Below are positions 1 to 11,725 of a stretch of 64,000 nt of DNA, piece after piece. The translations under genes and the position numbers were made by a program. Where the stretch lies: contig JACZZP010000014.1 in assembly GCA_015183035.1 (NCBI GenBank), forward strand, positions 1,922,001 through 1,986,000. Direction: 5' to 3'. The notes under the pieces were generated by a model. The model had not been told where the DNA came from. It worked only from the letters and a program-made list of their open reading frames with translations, and ran no database searches. This DNA comes from Meloidogyne chitwoodi. Taxonomy: Eukaryota > Nematoda > Chromadorea > Rhabditida > Meloidogynidae. How positions within the stretch are numbered: the stretch's first letter is position 1; every line of letters begins with the position of its first letter.

Positions 1-271
1 TAGCGGAAGAAAGCGAAAATTGTATTTGCTTCTTTCAATTACAGCATTTCAGTCTTTAATAATGTGGCTTTTAACAAGGTTTTTTTTTAATTTAAAATTT
101 TTTTAAAATTTTAAAATTTGTTTTTTTAGTAGCGTTACAAGTTATATGCCAGGAAAGTACGATTTTGCAAAATTAGCAATGTCTGGAATTGGTTTAAGCA
201 ATTCAAATAAAGATGTACCTTTAATGAGTGATGGAGAAGTTGATTATGAAGCTTTGCTAAAAATGCCTTGA
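1..271 (+). CDS. C-terminal end of an unidentified membrane protein
   Basis: Two last exons of a gene that begins before the window (2..78 and 130..271, joined AG|T). The first exon encodes a basic stretch followed by a hydrophobic helix (LYLLLSITAFQSLIMWLLTR), the second a polar tail ending DYEALLKMP and a TGA stop at 269..271. The intron has the G|GTTTTT donor and TTTTTAG acceptor used throughout this window. I see one transmembrane segment and a probably cytosolic tail but do not recognise the family. Confident that it is coding, not what it does. Confidence 0.6.
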
Positions 272-778
272 AAAAAGAGTTTATTTTTTTAATTTTTGGG
301 AAGACTTATGAAGTAGTTCTTCCCTGTTTTTTGCTTTAGAAGAGAGAGGATAAAATAAATTTATTTTTAAAATTGTTATAAATTAATTTTGTATAAATTT
401 TAATTTTTATTTTAATATTTTAAAAGTGTTTTTAAATTCACTTTTTATTTTTTAATTTTTTAAATTTTTTAAATTAATAAATTAGCTAAATTATGTGATT
501 TATTTTCAGAGAAAAAAAGCCAAAAATTTATTTTTTAAATTAAAATAGTAATTTTAATTAATAAAATTGTTAAATTTTATAAAATTTCCCTTCCCACTTT
601 CTTTTTGGAAAGATCTAAAAAATCTAAAAAAAAAATATTTTTCTTCCTAATAACTCCAGAAAATATAAAAATGTCTGGGATGGGGCATATTTAAAGTTTT
701 CTATTTTTTGAAAATTGATTTTTATTTTTTTTACTTTAACTAATTTTATAATTTTTTTTTTAAATATTTTTAGAAAAA
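272..778. other. Spacer, 507 bp
   Basis: A+T-rich sequence with no convincing reading frame. It should hold the 3' UTR of the upstream gene. Just before the next ATG it has a T-rich tract ending TTTTTAG at 767..773, five bases before the start codon, which looks like a spliced-leader (trans-splice) acceptor. Confidence 0.5.
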
Positions 779-2499
779 ATGTTTGAAGCTTTATTTTTAT
801 TTGTTTTTATTATTGGAACAATTTTAATGGCGTTTTTTGCTCTAAATCGAGTTGTCTTTCTTTTCTATGCAAAAATGGCCTTATTTTACTTGAGTATTTT
901 GATGGCTGCATTTTTTGCATTTTTTGGTGCAGTTGTGACGTATTTCTTCAACGAGGTTTTTTAATACTTTTTTAATTTTTTTGGGTCACGCAAAGGGACC
1001 ACGGACAAAATGGTCACTGACAAAATGTCAAAAAATTTTATTTTTTAATTATTTTTATTTTAAAAGGGATGTATTGTTGCGATGAGCTCATTTAAATTTA
1101 TTTGTTCATTTTGGCTAGATATTGAGGTTGAAATTAGAGGAGAAGAGAAGATTTCCAATGCGAGTGGCCCAGAAAATAATCCTTTAGTTATTATTTCTAA
1201 TCATCAGGTTTTTTTTTAATTATTTTATTTTAATTATTTTTAAGAGTTCTTTGGATCTGTACATTTTATCCAAAATGTGGCCTTCAAAATGTACAATTAT
1301 GATGAAGCGTTCTTTAAAATATGTGCCCATCTTTAACTTTGGTGCTATAATGGTATTTTGTTTTGTTTTGATATCTAATTTTAAAGAAAATTGAATAAGC
1401 TGTTAGGTGGTTTAGTTGGATGGACGACGGTTAGAACTTTTAGTGTTCCCAAAATTAGTTGGGTTCGAATCCCACTCGCGGAAAATAATTTTAATTAATC
1501 GAAAAATTAGTTTTTTTACACAAAATATTCTAAGAGATAGTAAAATATTTTTTTTATTTTTCCTAGCCATTTTTTAAAAATTTTCAGTAATAAAAATTAA
1601 AATTAATTTATTCTTTTTCAGTCCAATTCAATTTTTGTGGATAGGAATAATAAAAATAATGCAAAAGAAGCATTAGATGATTCGGTTTGTTTTTTAATAA
1701 ATTAAAATAAATTAAATTAAAAAAATAAAAGATTGGAAAAATGCAAGAGAAGAAATTAAAGGTTTGGATTTTCCCAGAAGGAACAAGACATCATCAACAT
1801 GGACTTCTTCCTTTCAAAAAGGGAGCGTTTAATATCGCTGTTCAAGCACAAATTCCAATTATTCCGGTTGTTATTTCTGATTATACTCCTTTTTATTCAA
1901 AACCGAGAAAATATTTTTTTTCTGGCGGAAAAGTTATTGTTCAAGTTTTGGATCCTGTGTCGACACAAGGGGTTAATTAATTTATTATTTTTTTTATTAT
2001 TATTTTCGTGTTAAAAAAGAAGGGAATTTTTGTAAGAGAAAAGGGAGACAATATAGAAAATAAAAATTTAAAAAATTTGGCAATTATTTTTTATTAGATA
2101 AAAATTTTTTTGTTTCCAAGTCCTCTCTTTCCTCTCTCACAAAACTTCCCTTAACTTTAAAAAATATTTTTTTTAATTTAATTAATTATTATTCCAATCT
2201 CAAAGGGAGAACTCTCTAAAGGTTCTAGTCAATTAAGAAAATAATATCTGAAATGAAAAAATTTTTTTCTTTTTTTACTCATGAAAATTTCCCAAATTTT
2301 GTTAGGATTATCTTAATTAAAAAAATAAAAATTCAAAAAAATTAATTTTTAATTAATTTAGCTTAAATACGAAGATGTCTGCCAACTTTGCGATAAAATT
2401 CAACAACAAATGAACGAAAAATATGAAAAAATTAGTGAAGAAGTTGCGAAAATGATCAAAAGACCAGTGGAGAAAACTGTTAACGAGAAAATTGGATAA
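779..2499 (+). CDS. 1-acyl-sn-glycerol-3-phosphate acyltransferase (AGPAT/LPAAT)
   Basis: Makes phosphatidic acid from lysophosphatidic acid and acyl-CoA in the ER membrane (family knowledge). Six exons: 779..955, 1067..1207, 1245..1352, 1622..1684, 1732..1971, 2362..2499; all join in frame and give 288 aa, the usual family length. N-terminal hydrophobic helices span residues 1-60. All four acyltransferase blocks are visible: NHQSSLD (block I, catalytic His-Asp), FVDRNN (II), FPEGTR (III) and IPIIPVVIS (IV). The start ATG follows a TTTTTAG acceptor. Intron 3 (1353..1621) holds a tRNA-like relic. The tail is helical and Lys/Glu-rich with no ER retrieval motif. Orthologous to the C. elegans acl-1/acl-2 group; which one I cannot say. 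Confidence 0.93.
1399..1484 (+). repeat. tRNA-like relic in AGPAT intron 3
   Basis: Contains an A-box-like GTGGTTTAGTTGG and an intact B box GGGTTCGAATCCCAC with a foldable T arm, followed by CTCGCGGAAAA. The two ends do not pair as an acceptor stem, so it is not a working tRNA gene. Member of the intronic tRNA-like family of this window. Confidence 0.6.
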
Positions 2500-2978
2500 A
2501 ACCAAGGTTTAATTTTTTAATATTTTTGAGGCTTTTACTGTTATTTAAAAATCACTTTAATTATTATTTTCTTTTATTAAAACTTAGATTTTATATCCTA
2601 AAATTAGAGATAGGGTTTTGATTTTTTTAAATTAAAATTTACGTAAAATTTGGGGGAGTTTTGTGGTTGTTTTAAGGTATTTTTTCTTTCAAAGGTTTTA
2701 AAAAATTATTTTTTTAATGTGAGGGAGAGATCTATGTGCTCGAAATGTCTCTTTTTTAAATAGAAATATTTTCCAAATTCTTTGAAATTTTTTAATTTAT
2801 CTAAAAATGTTTCACTGTCTCTAATTTTTCTAATAAATTAAAAATACAGCGTTTAGATTCGAAAAATGATCTTTTGTGTATTAACGTCAAGTGCTATGGT
2901 TATTAATATTTTTAAATATAAATGTTTTTGAGAATTTATTTTATAAAAAATTATTTTAAAAAATTAATTATACTTTTA
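2500..2978. other. Convergent 3' spacer, 479 bp
   Basis: Lies between the stop codons of the AGPAT gene (+) and the SLX4-like gene (-). A+T-rich, no exon-like stretch; must contain both 3' UTRs. Confidence 0.5.
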
Positions 2979-4304
2979 TTAATACTCTTCAATATTTTTT
3001 AAACCGTATGTTATTCCCATTTCATCGAGTATATTGGCCAAAGCTTCTTTTGAAACTCCTCTTGTATCTTCCAAATCCTGTCTGAATGAGGTATACAGTT
3101 TTTCCTTAAATTAAAAAAATCAGAATTTTCAGAATAAAAAATCAGAATTTTTATTTAGAAAAATCAGAATTTAAAAAAAATCAGAATTTTTATTTATTTA
3201 AAAAAAGAATACTAAAAGAACAGGATTCAACGTCAATATTTCATTATACAACTTGGCATTATTCGGTTTCCTCAGCCAACTAAGAAATGTTTGTTTGAGT
3301 TGTTTTTTCTTCTTAAAATAATTTTTTTTTTTAAATTTAAAATAAAAAAAGAAACCTCTTCACAACTCTTTTGATCATTTTTAGGCAAAATTTGAATACT
3401 TTCAATATTTTTGTCTTTCCAATCAATTTCTTTATCCAATCCCATTAAAAGCGCAATTTTTGCTTTTGTCCTTTTTTGCCTTTGCAAATTTCCATTTGTA
3501 TTTTCTTGTTTATCAATTTCAAGTAGTCTAATAATTTTTCTTGGAATTGGCGTAGTCTCGGAAAAAACTTGAAAATTTTAATAAAATTTTAGTTTAAAAG
3601 AATTTATTAAATTAAAAATCAGAAATTGGATATTTTAATAAAAATAAACCTGGATGTGTTGCTTCAAATATTTGATTCAAAAGTCTAATAGCTGCTCGTT
3701 TACCCATCGGTCCGTGACCATATTTTGCTAGTTCTGACTAAAAAAAAAATAAAAAATAAGTTTGTAAAATGATTAAAAATGGCTATCAATAAATCTAATA
3801 AAAAAGGAAAAAATAATATTTGGAACTTTTGGACAAAAAATGTCTTTTGTAACAAAATGTTTACCTTTTAAAATATAAAAAACTTAAATTAAGTTCCAAT
3901 TCACTCAATGTTTCATAAACTGGAAGAGGAGTTTTTGATTCTTCGTCTACAATTTCATAATCTAAAGATTCAATCTTTTCATCATCATTTTGTTCATTTT
4001 TGTTTGTGATTTCATCAAAAGAATGCCATAAATCATTAATTTCTGCTTGTTGAAGATTATCATCTTTTCTGTCATTTTTATCATCTTTTAAAACGTTTAA
4101 AGCATCTAAATTAAATTAAAAAATATTTTCAATTAAAAACAAACCTTTGTAATTATTATTATTTGATGAAGAAGCTTCAATGGGTGAAGAAATTCCACCA
4201 CTTGAATTTGGAAAAACTCTGAATTTCTTTACAAAATTTTCTTGCATTTGGACAAGAAGAGGACAAGAACACAGTGAAGAACATAATTCATGTTTACGGG
4301 CCAT
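2979..4304 (-). CDS. SLX4: SLX4/HIM-18-like structure-specific endonuclease scaffold (short form)
   Basis: Scaffold that binds the SLX1 nuclease for Holliday-junction and flap processing (family knowledge). The C-terminal two exons (about 3319..3207 and 3104..2979) encode the SLX4 conserved C-terminal domain: [19 protein letters not shown], then [20 protein letters not shown], ending GITY plus a short tail. A preceding exon (about 3735..3653) encodes a SAP-like helix pair, [20 protein letters not shown], after an acidic exon with TPLPVYETL (4105..). The first exon reads [15 protein letters not shown] from 4304; an in-frame ATG at 4349 would add a hydrophobic stretch. The visible protein is only about 300 aa, shorter than known SLX4, with no BTB or UBZ domains seen, so either the 5' part is missed or the protein is reduced. 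I could not reconcile the splice phase between the acidic exon and the SAP exon. Confidence 0.72.
3118..3196. repeat. Cluster of AAATCAGAATTT motifs in an SLX4 intron
   Basis: At least four copies of TCAGAATTTT separated by A/T spacers inside the intron between the last two exons. The reverse complement (ATTCTGATTT) recurs at 52440..52640 and 53985..54035. Confidence 0.55.
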
Positions 4305-5187
4305 TAATAAGCTAAAAATATTGAAAAGGAAATTTAGAAAAACATTCAAGCTTAAGGTATTTTTAAACCATTGATTTACGCGGTTCCTATTAGTTCGACA
4401 TATCTAACCTTTTTGCTCTATTGGACATTTTTATTTTAGGTATTTCGACAATTATCAAGAATTTACATTTTTTCCATTTTTGTGATTATTTATTTCTTTG
4501 TCTCTCTTCTATTTGTGTTTTCTTTCTCTCCATTCTATTTTATCACATTTTTTCCACTATTGAATATTTTGAAATTAGATATTTCGACATTTTTCTTTTT
4601 TAGATATTTACTTTTATTTTTTCTTTTCCTATACTATTTCTATGTTAGACATTTTTTAATTTTTTCGATTTTTTATCATTTTAAAAATTTTAGAATATCC
4701 TCTTTCGGTTTAGACTATTTATATTCAATTAATTCAATTTTCTGGATGTCGACATGGAAATCGATTACTGAAAAAGGATACGCGCATGAATATGCTCAAC
4801 ACGCGTCAACTGCCAACTGGCTAAACAAAAAGGTTGATTGATAAAAAAATTTTTTCTTCTCTTTCTTTATACTTTATTTCTTTCGTTTGCTTGTACAGCA
4901 GTTAGTGTTGGACATTTTTATTTTAGAAATCCACAAAAACTGGGAATAAACCTGTCAGCATTAACGTAAATCACAAAACTAATTTAGCCATATAATTCTC
5001 TTAAATTTTATGGCATACTAGGGGGGTTTTAACTTTATTATTTTTAAATTATCTTTGGTTATATTATTGTTTAAGTTAGATCGAGTTTTGTTTATTATTA
5101 GAATTAAGTATTTCCAAAGTTTTTTGGTTTAATTTTCCCCTTCAACTAATCATTAAATATTTAATTTCAGTATAAATTCAAACAAGA
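4305..5187. other. Divergent spacer, 883 bp
   Basis: Between the SLX4-like gene (-) and the LAPTM-like gene (+), so both promoters should be here. Very T-rich. The phrase TTGGACATTTTTATTTTAG occurs twice (about 4422 and 4908) as a direct repeat. A small island at 4745..4842 has coding-like composition (open plus frame ending NWLNKKVD) but no family match. A splice-acceptor-like TTTCAG lies at 5165..5170, 18 bases before the next ATG. Confidence 0.4.
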
Positions 5188-6541
5188 ATGTCTTCTTCAA
5201 TTAAACAACCTTCTTCTACTCCCTTCGATGAAAACAACATTAAATATTTCTGTTTTTGCAAAAAATTGCATATTCGGGTTATTAAAAATTAATAAATCGA
5301 AATAAAAAGTTTTCTTTTCAGACAGCTGCTCGTTTAGTCTCCATTCTGCTTGTTATTGGGGTTGTAATAAATATATTTTACTCATTTGGACGAACATCAA
5401 CACTTATAATTTATTCATGGTTTGAATTTTTTATGTGGGGTTTGGCTCTATTACAATTTTTCTCCTCGAGATCGAGCAGAGCTTGGACTATGGTCTAGGT
5501 TTTTCGTTACCAGATTCCAAGCCCTGTCATTTTTGAGCATTCTGGGCTTTTTTGTTGTTTGTAAGTCCAAATTCTTGTTTCGCCATCTCAATAACTAAAT
5601 CAAGGCAGTACGAATTTTTAACATTTAGTTATCTTCCTTAACTTAATGTTTTATTATCTTGCCGTTCCATAGTGGAAGCTCACCGACTAGATCTTTTTAA
5701 ATATTCTACTTTTATAGGGTTTTGGCTACTTTTGCAATTGGAGTATATGGAAGTCTAGTTTATGGAGTTTTTCGCGAAAAGAGGATTTTTACAATGCCTT
5801 TTCTTGTTTTTCAGGTTTTTTTTTAAATTTTATTAAATAATTAAAAAAAAACATTTTAAAAAGGCTTCATTTATATTTCTTTGTGGAATGATGTTCTTTG
5901 TTTTTATGATTTGTGCAATGTTTTCTGTGGATTCGCTCAAAAAGATTGCTTTTGATTTTGGCGGGATAAATGAAAATGATACAGCGAATCCTTATCATGA
6001 AAGTTTGTTTTTTTATATTTTTTTAGTGTAAGGTTTTGTTTAATTTTTATTCATATTTTTTTGGAAAATATAAAATTTTTAAATAAAAATTTAATCGTGT
6101 CCCCGATCTAATCCCCAAATATTTTTAATGAGTTGATCCACAAACATATCGATGACCATCCTCAGCACTGAAATATGGGATATCATCCGAATCTACCTCC
6201 TACGTTTCACTGACCATCTTTGACAATTCCCGCTCCTCGCTGTTTTTGTGATGCACTCTAAATTAAACTTTTAAATTAACCTATTTTTTGATTGTTAAAT
6301 GAATATTTAATTAAGCTTAGATCTTTAACCTAGCGAGAATTATTCCTCAATTTTCTCATTTTTAATCTTTAAATATTTTTCAGGCATTCGTAGTTTTGTA
6401 ATTATGGTAATGCTTTTCTTTATCTTCTTTTTTTCTTCTCAATGTTGGTTTTTTGAAGTGATTTATCGTTTTTATCAATATTTGGAGGACAGAGAAAGTT
6501 CATTTTCTTTTAATTTGGAACCAGAGTTTAGCATGTCTTAA
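5188..6541 (+). CDS. Four-transmembrane LAPTM-like protein
   Basis: Five exons: 5188..5277, 5322..5419, 5718..5814, 5864..6002, 6384..6541; sum is an exact frame of 193 aa. A cysteine-bearing N-terminus (YFCFCKKLHIRTAARL) precedes the first helix, then three more hydrophobic segments (LVSILLVIGVVINIF, TFAIGVYGSLVYGV, FIFLCGMMFFVFMICAM, SFVIMVMLFFIFFFSS), ending in VIYRFYQYLEDRES. The pattern C-x-C-K..H-I/V-R then four helices and a final CW..YRFYQYL resembles lysosomal LAPTM4/5 proteins, which act in late endosomes and lysosomes. The match is by pattern only; an unassigned nematode four-TM family is the alternative. Confidence 0.75.
6090..6250. other. Higher-GC patch inside the LAPTM-like intron 4
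   Basis: Within the 381-bp intron 6003..6383 the sequence turns noticeably richer in G and C (GTGTCCCCGATC, CTGACCATC) than the intron average. No open frame across it. Probably an old repeat fragment; nothing identifiable. Confidence 0.3.
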
Positions 6542-6953
6542 ATATGAAAAATGAGATGAAGATTAATTTTTGAGAACTAAATGTATTATAATTTGACACT
6601 ACTTTCAAAAGCATTTCTATATTAGCTTTATTTAAACTTTATTTTATTTTTTAGGCTTCTATTTAATTTTTGAGATCGATAGGAGGATTTTTAGATCATC
6701 CAATGATTTTTTCTTTTATTTTTAAATTTAATTTTTGTGGAATTCCATCGATCTTTTTTTTTAAATTTTCCTTATTCTCTTCTACCTGTTCCTTTTGCTT
6801 TAAAATTATTTTTAAAATTATCGTTCTATTTTAAATCGCTTTAAATATTTCTTATCATGGTACTTTACTATTAACAAAGCTTTTAAAATTGCATTTTTAT
6901 TTTATATTTAATTTAAATAAATATTTTTTTTTAATTATTTTTAATTTTTTAAA

Positions 6954-9900
6954 ATGTCAAAAATAATTAAAATTTTGTATGGCTCAGAGACAGGAAATGC
7001 TCAAGACTTTGCAGAACAGATTTGGCAAAATTGTTATTCAAGGAATGTACCTGCTCAATGTCTCGCAATGGATGATTATTCAATTAATGTTTGTGTTATC
7101 TAAAAAAATAAAAGTAGAGGAAGTGTGTAAGTGAAGCTACGCATAGTATATTATTTTTTTTAATATTTGGGGTTTTTTCGATAAATTTTCCTCTTAAAAG
7201 GTTTAGAAAAATACATTTTTATTAACTCGAATTTTTGGTATTTTAAAGATTTTTCTTTTAATTTATTTATTTTAGCGAGATTTGCACCCAAAAATGGTCT
7301 ATGACTTCAATAAAAAATAAATTTAAAAAATAAAAATAAATTTTCCTTCTGACCATTTTATACACTTTTAGGTAAATTAGAAGAACGAAATAAATGTCTC
7401 AATAATAAAAATAATTATTTAACACAAACATTCTCTTTTTTGCTATTAATTAATTTAAAAATACCCCTAAATTTTCAGCTTTTGCCTAATGAACAAATAA
7501 TTTTATTTATTGTCTCTACCAGTGGAGATGGTGACGTTCCTACTAACATGCGCAAAAGTTGGATGTTTTTACTTTCTAAAAAATTGGCTGAGGGCAAATA
7601 TCTTTCTCAGGTTTTTTTCTTTCTATTTTTACAAATAAAAATTTTTTTTTAATTTTTTAGACAAAATTTGCTCTTCTCGGACTTGGAGATAGTTCCTATA
7701 CTAAATATAATTTTGCTGGGAAAAAATTATTTAGAAGATTAATTCAGCTTGGAGCTAAACCTTTTATTGATTTGGCTTTAGCAGATGAACAGGACAAGTT
7801 GGGAATTGATCAAGTTTTTGAACAATGGTTTTGTCAAATCTTTGAAAAAGAGGTTTTTTACAGTTTTAAATTTTTAAATAAAAAAATTAAAAAGGAATTT
7901 ACTTGTCAATCAACTACTTCTTCTTCTGTCCCAAAATTTTTCTTTGATATTTTGACAAGCGATAATGATAACAAAACAAAATATTATCCATTAAAAGTTG
8001 TTAATAATGAGAGAGTGACAAATGAAGAACACTTTCAAGAAACTAGACTTGTCAGTTTTTGCATTGAAGATGATCATTTGAAGGAGAATTTTAGGTTTTT
8101 TTTCTTTTTAAATTTAATTTTTTAAATTATTTTCTCGAGCTCTATCTTAAATATAAATTTTTTTGACTAGTATAAGTCCACAGGAACACTTAACTTCCAA
8201 TTTTCTCTTTTTTCTTCTTTATTTTCTCTTTTTTAAAAGATATTTACCTGGAGATGTGTTAATGGTGTTACCAGAAAACTTGAATAATTCAATACTTATT
8301 GTAAAAAGTATTTTAACAAAGTGTAAAAATGTTTGGAATTTACCATTGTCTATTTGTAGAAGTAACAGCTTTGTTCCTTTATCTCCTCAATTTAAGAGGT
8401 TGTTAAGTAAGTTTTTAAAAGTAGTAAATAAACCAAGTTTGTTAGTAGATTCAGTGGTGTAGTGGTTGTGTCTTAGGTTCTGTGTGTGAATTGTTTTGGT
8501 TCGATTCCCGCCGTGTCAATTTATTTATTGTTGTTGTTTAAATCTATGGAATGTTTTTAAAAAGTTTTAATTGTCTCTTTACTATTAATTTAATTTTTAA
8601 AAATACTCAATTTTTTAGCTTTTCATAAATTAACACTTGATGCACTTTTTCAATTTTATTTTGATCTTCAATGCATTCCAAAACGCAGTTTTATTAAAAA
8701 GATGGCTGAAAAAGCAGAAAATGAACTTGAAAAAGAACGTTTAGAAGAACTCTGTTCATCCGAAGGAATTGTGTGTATTTTCTTTATTTTTTAAAAATTA
8801 AAAAAATTTAGAAGGGAGTAAAATATTTCATATTTGTCATTTTATTTTTTTCAGGATGATTATTTTGAATATTGCATTTATTCAAAACGTTCAATAGCTG
8901 AATTTCTTCGAGATTTTCCAAAAACTTCTGCTTTGCTTTATATTCATGACTTTTTGGAATTTTTTCCAATTATTCGGCCAAGAGCTTTTAGTATTGCTTC
9001 ATCTCCAATTTCACATTTAAATGAAATTCAAATACTTGTTGCCAGAGTAGAATACAATATTAGAAGAATTAAAACACCAAGGTTTTTTTATAAAATTTTA
9101 AGATCAAAATTTTATTTATCGGGAAAGTGTTAGCGTTGATTTTCAATATTCTTTTCAAAATATTTTAAGCCAATTTTTAAAATAAGTGATAATTCTAGAG
9201 TATGGTGTAGTGGTTAGTGATGTAGATTTTGTGTGGTAATTAAGAAAGGTTCGATCTTTGCTTTTGTTATTTTATGCTTTTGTGCTGGTTAACCTCATTT
9301 AAAATAATTTAAAAAATTTTTCTGTTCAAAAAAATTTAATTTTAATTTCTTTATTTTATAAATAATTTTTTTTTAATCTTTAAGGTTTGGTTTGTGCAGC
9401 AATTTTTTATGTTCTTTACAATCAGGTCATCACGTTTATTCGCGTATTAGTCCAGGAATTTTTAAATTTAATAAAGAAATGAGTACCCCTTATATTTTAA
9501 TTGGTCCTGGAACTGGAATTGCTCCTTTTCGTTCAATCATTGCAGAAAATGAATTTAACAGGTTTTTTGAATTTTTAAAAATAATTTTTTAAAAATTAAT
9601 ATTTTAGTAAATGTCCAATAACTCTCTTTTTTGGTTGTAGAAGTGAAAAAATGGATTTTTATTTTAAAGATGAATGGATAAAATATAAAAATTTAAAATT
9701 AATTACTGCATTTTCACGTGATCAGGAAAATAAGGTTTTTTTATTTTTAAGTTTTTAAATAATTTTTAAATTAATTTAAAATAGATTTATGTTCAAAATC
9801 GGATAAATGAAAATGCAAAAGAAATGTGGAATTTAATTAATTGTGGAGGTTTTTTTTATTTTTTTAAATACAAAAATCTCTATTTTAATGTTTTTTGGAA

Positions 9901-10110
9901 TCTAAAAAATTATTGTTTATTTTAAATAAAAAAAAAAATTTTATAGCAAGAATATTCATCGCTGGTTCTTCCGGTGATATGCCAAAACAAGTAATTTCTA
10001 CATTTAAACAAATAATAATTAATGAGGGAAATATGTCATCAGATGAGGTTGATAAATTTATTGAATTGTTGGAAAAGAAAAAATTAATTCAATATGAAAC
10101 TTGGAGTTGA
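6954..10110 (+). CDS. NDOR1: NADPH-dependent diflavin oxidoreductase 1 (Tah18/NDOR1)
   Basis: Passes electrons from NADPH through FAD and FMN to the CIAPIN1/anamorsin Fe-S protein in cytosolic Fe-S assembly (family knowledge). Ten exons: 6954..7088, 7479..7610, 7661..8094, 8240..8406, 8619..8770, 8855..9081, 9385..9561, 9608..9734, 9785..9848, 9947..10110; 1779 nt, 592 aa, the family's usual length. Flavodoxin domain at residues 1-150 ([42 protein letters not shown]1-specific). FAD-binding RAFSIASSP near 385, NADP-binding [11 protein letters not shown] near 460, [13 protein letters not shown], and the typical C-terminal aromatic ending YETWS. Chosen over methionine synthase reductase and P450 reductase because of the flavodoxin motif, length and tail. 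Introns 4 and 6 contain tRNA-like relics. Next gene starts 288 bp downstream on the same strand. Confidence 0.95.
8448..8520 (+). repeat. tRNA-like relic in NDOR1 intron 4
   Basis: A box GTGGTGTAGTGGTTG and B box GGTTCGATTCCCGCC are well kept; the anticodon arm is degenerate and the ends do not pair, so not a functional tRNA. Confidence 0.6.
9196..9266 (+). repeat. tRNA-like relic in NDOR1 intron 6
   Basis: TATGGTGTAGTGGTTAGTG (A box) followed by AAGGTTCGATCTTTGC (B box, T stem still pairing). Closest to the copy at 8448 in this gene. Confidence 0.55.
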
Positions 10111-10398
10111 TATTTTTAATTTTTATTAATTTTTAATTTTATTAATTTTTTGTTGTTTAATTTCTTTTTTTATTATTATTAAATTTAAAAAAATTAAAAA
10201 AAAAAAATTTCAATCGTTAAATTTCAATATATATTATTTATTTATTATTTTTAATTTTATTTAATATTTTAATTTTAATAAACTCAAACTTTCAAACGTC
10301 CTAAAAAAATTAAATTAAAATACAATTTTTAATTTAAAATTTTGCGGATTTTTTTAAAAGAATAATTAAATATTTATTTATTTTATTTTTTAGAAGAA

Positions 10399-11576
10399 AT
10401 GGATGATTATTTATTTTTTGTTTTATGGCAAATTTTGTCAGACATTGTTTGTGCCATTCTCTTATCAATTTCATTTGGACTTGTTTATTTTAACCCTACA
10501 AAGGTTTTTTTAATTTATTTAATTTTTAAAATTTGTAGAAAATTGTAATTATTAAATTAAATTATTTTTTGAGATTATAATGATTGGGAAGATTTAATTT
10601 TTTTTAATTTGAGAATTTTTGGGCTTAATTTTAAATTAAATTTTTATTTTTTTTTTGAGTGATTTTAGCTGGAAAAATTGTTTTTTAATTTTTTAAATTT
10701 TATTTAAAAATTTTCTTTTAGATTATTGGACCATTTTTGCGTTTGTTTACCCCTAAATCTTCTCAAGTCGAATCACTCGACATTTTGAATGAAAAAATTG
10801 TTCAAATAAAGTTGCAAATGTCAGAGCTTTCACCAACTGCTGACTTTGCAAAATATTATAAATTGGAACGTTCTTTGAATAAATTGAAGGAAGAAAAGGA
10901 TAAATTAGGTTTATTTTATTTAATTAAATTTTTGGGAATTTTTTTATTTTTTTTTTGATTTTTAAGGGAATTTTCTTTTAATTTCCTTTGTCCGCAAAAA
11001 TTGTCCGCAAATTTTTAATTTTTTTTAAATTTTTTTTAAGATAAAATAATTGTTTCAAATTCTTTCAAAACTTCTGTAAAAATTGAAATTGCTTCTCGAA
11101 TTATTTTTATGATTATTAGTTCAATATTAATGTGGAATGCTAAATTTTTTGTTTTATTAAAAATTGATAGAAGATGGTTTTACCCTTTGACTAATAATTT
11201 TTTTAATTTTTTTGAAGGAAAACAACAAGGTTTTTATTTTAATTAAATATTTTTAATTTTTTTTTAATAAAATTAATTTATTTGTACCTGGGAAAGCGTG
11301 GGATTAGTGTTTCTGAATTTTCTAAAAATAATCTAAATTTATTTTTTGTCCTTTTCAAAGGGTTTTAATTTAAAAATTTACTTTTTGTAAGGTGAAATTA
11401 ATTTTATTATTTTTTTAAATAAATTAATTAATTTTTATTATTTGTTTTTTCCAGATTTGTACCAAAACGTGACACTTTTCAGTTTTGTTTTGTTGGGTAT
11501 AATAGTAAAAAAGGTTTGGGATTATCGAACAAATGACAATTTCAATTTTAATTTTATTAATAAAATAATGAATTAA
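10399..11576 (+). CDS. GET1: GET1/WRB/CHD5-type tail-anchored protein insertion receptor
   Basis: ER receptor that takes tail-anchored proteins from GET3/TRC40. Four exons: 10399..10503, 10722..10908, 11041..11229, 11455..11576; 603 nt, 200 aa. First helix in exon 1 (ISFGLVYFNP), then the cytosolic coiled coil that docks GET3 (IKLQMSELSPTADFAKYYKL, ERSLNKLKEEKDKL), which closely follows the WRB pattern with DEFARHARLERKINKL, then two more hydrophobic helices (IFMIISSILMWNAKFFVLL; SFVLLGIIVKKVWDY). A TTTTTTAG acceptor lies six bases before the ATG. Sits 288 bp after NDOR1 and 149 bp before the NME6-like gene. Confidence 0.9.
10989..11016. repeat. Paired TGTCCGCAA motif in GET1 intron 2
   Basis: Two TGTCCGCAAA words 14 bp apart. 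The same paired motif in the other orientation (TTTGCGGACAAA) is at 32004, 32318 and 35562. Confidence 0.45.
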
Positions 11577-11725
11577 ATAAATATAATTGAATAAACATAT
11601 TTTTAATTTTATTTGTTTTTTTAATCAAATTTATTTTTTATTTTATTTAAAAATTTGCATTTATTTATTTTTAGAAATTTTTTTTCTAATTTATTTTAAT
11701 TTAAAAATTAAAAAAAAAATAAAAA

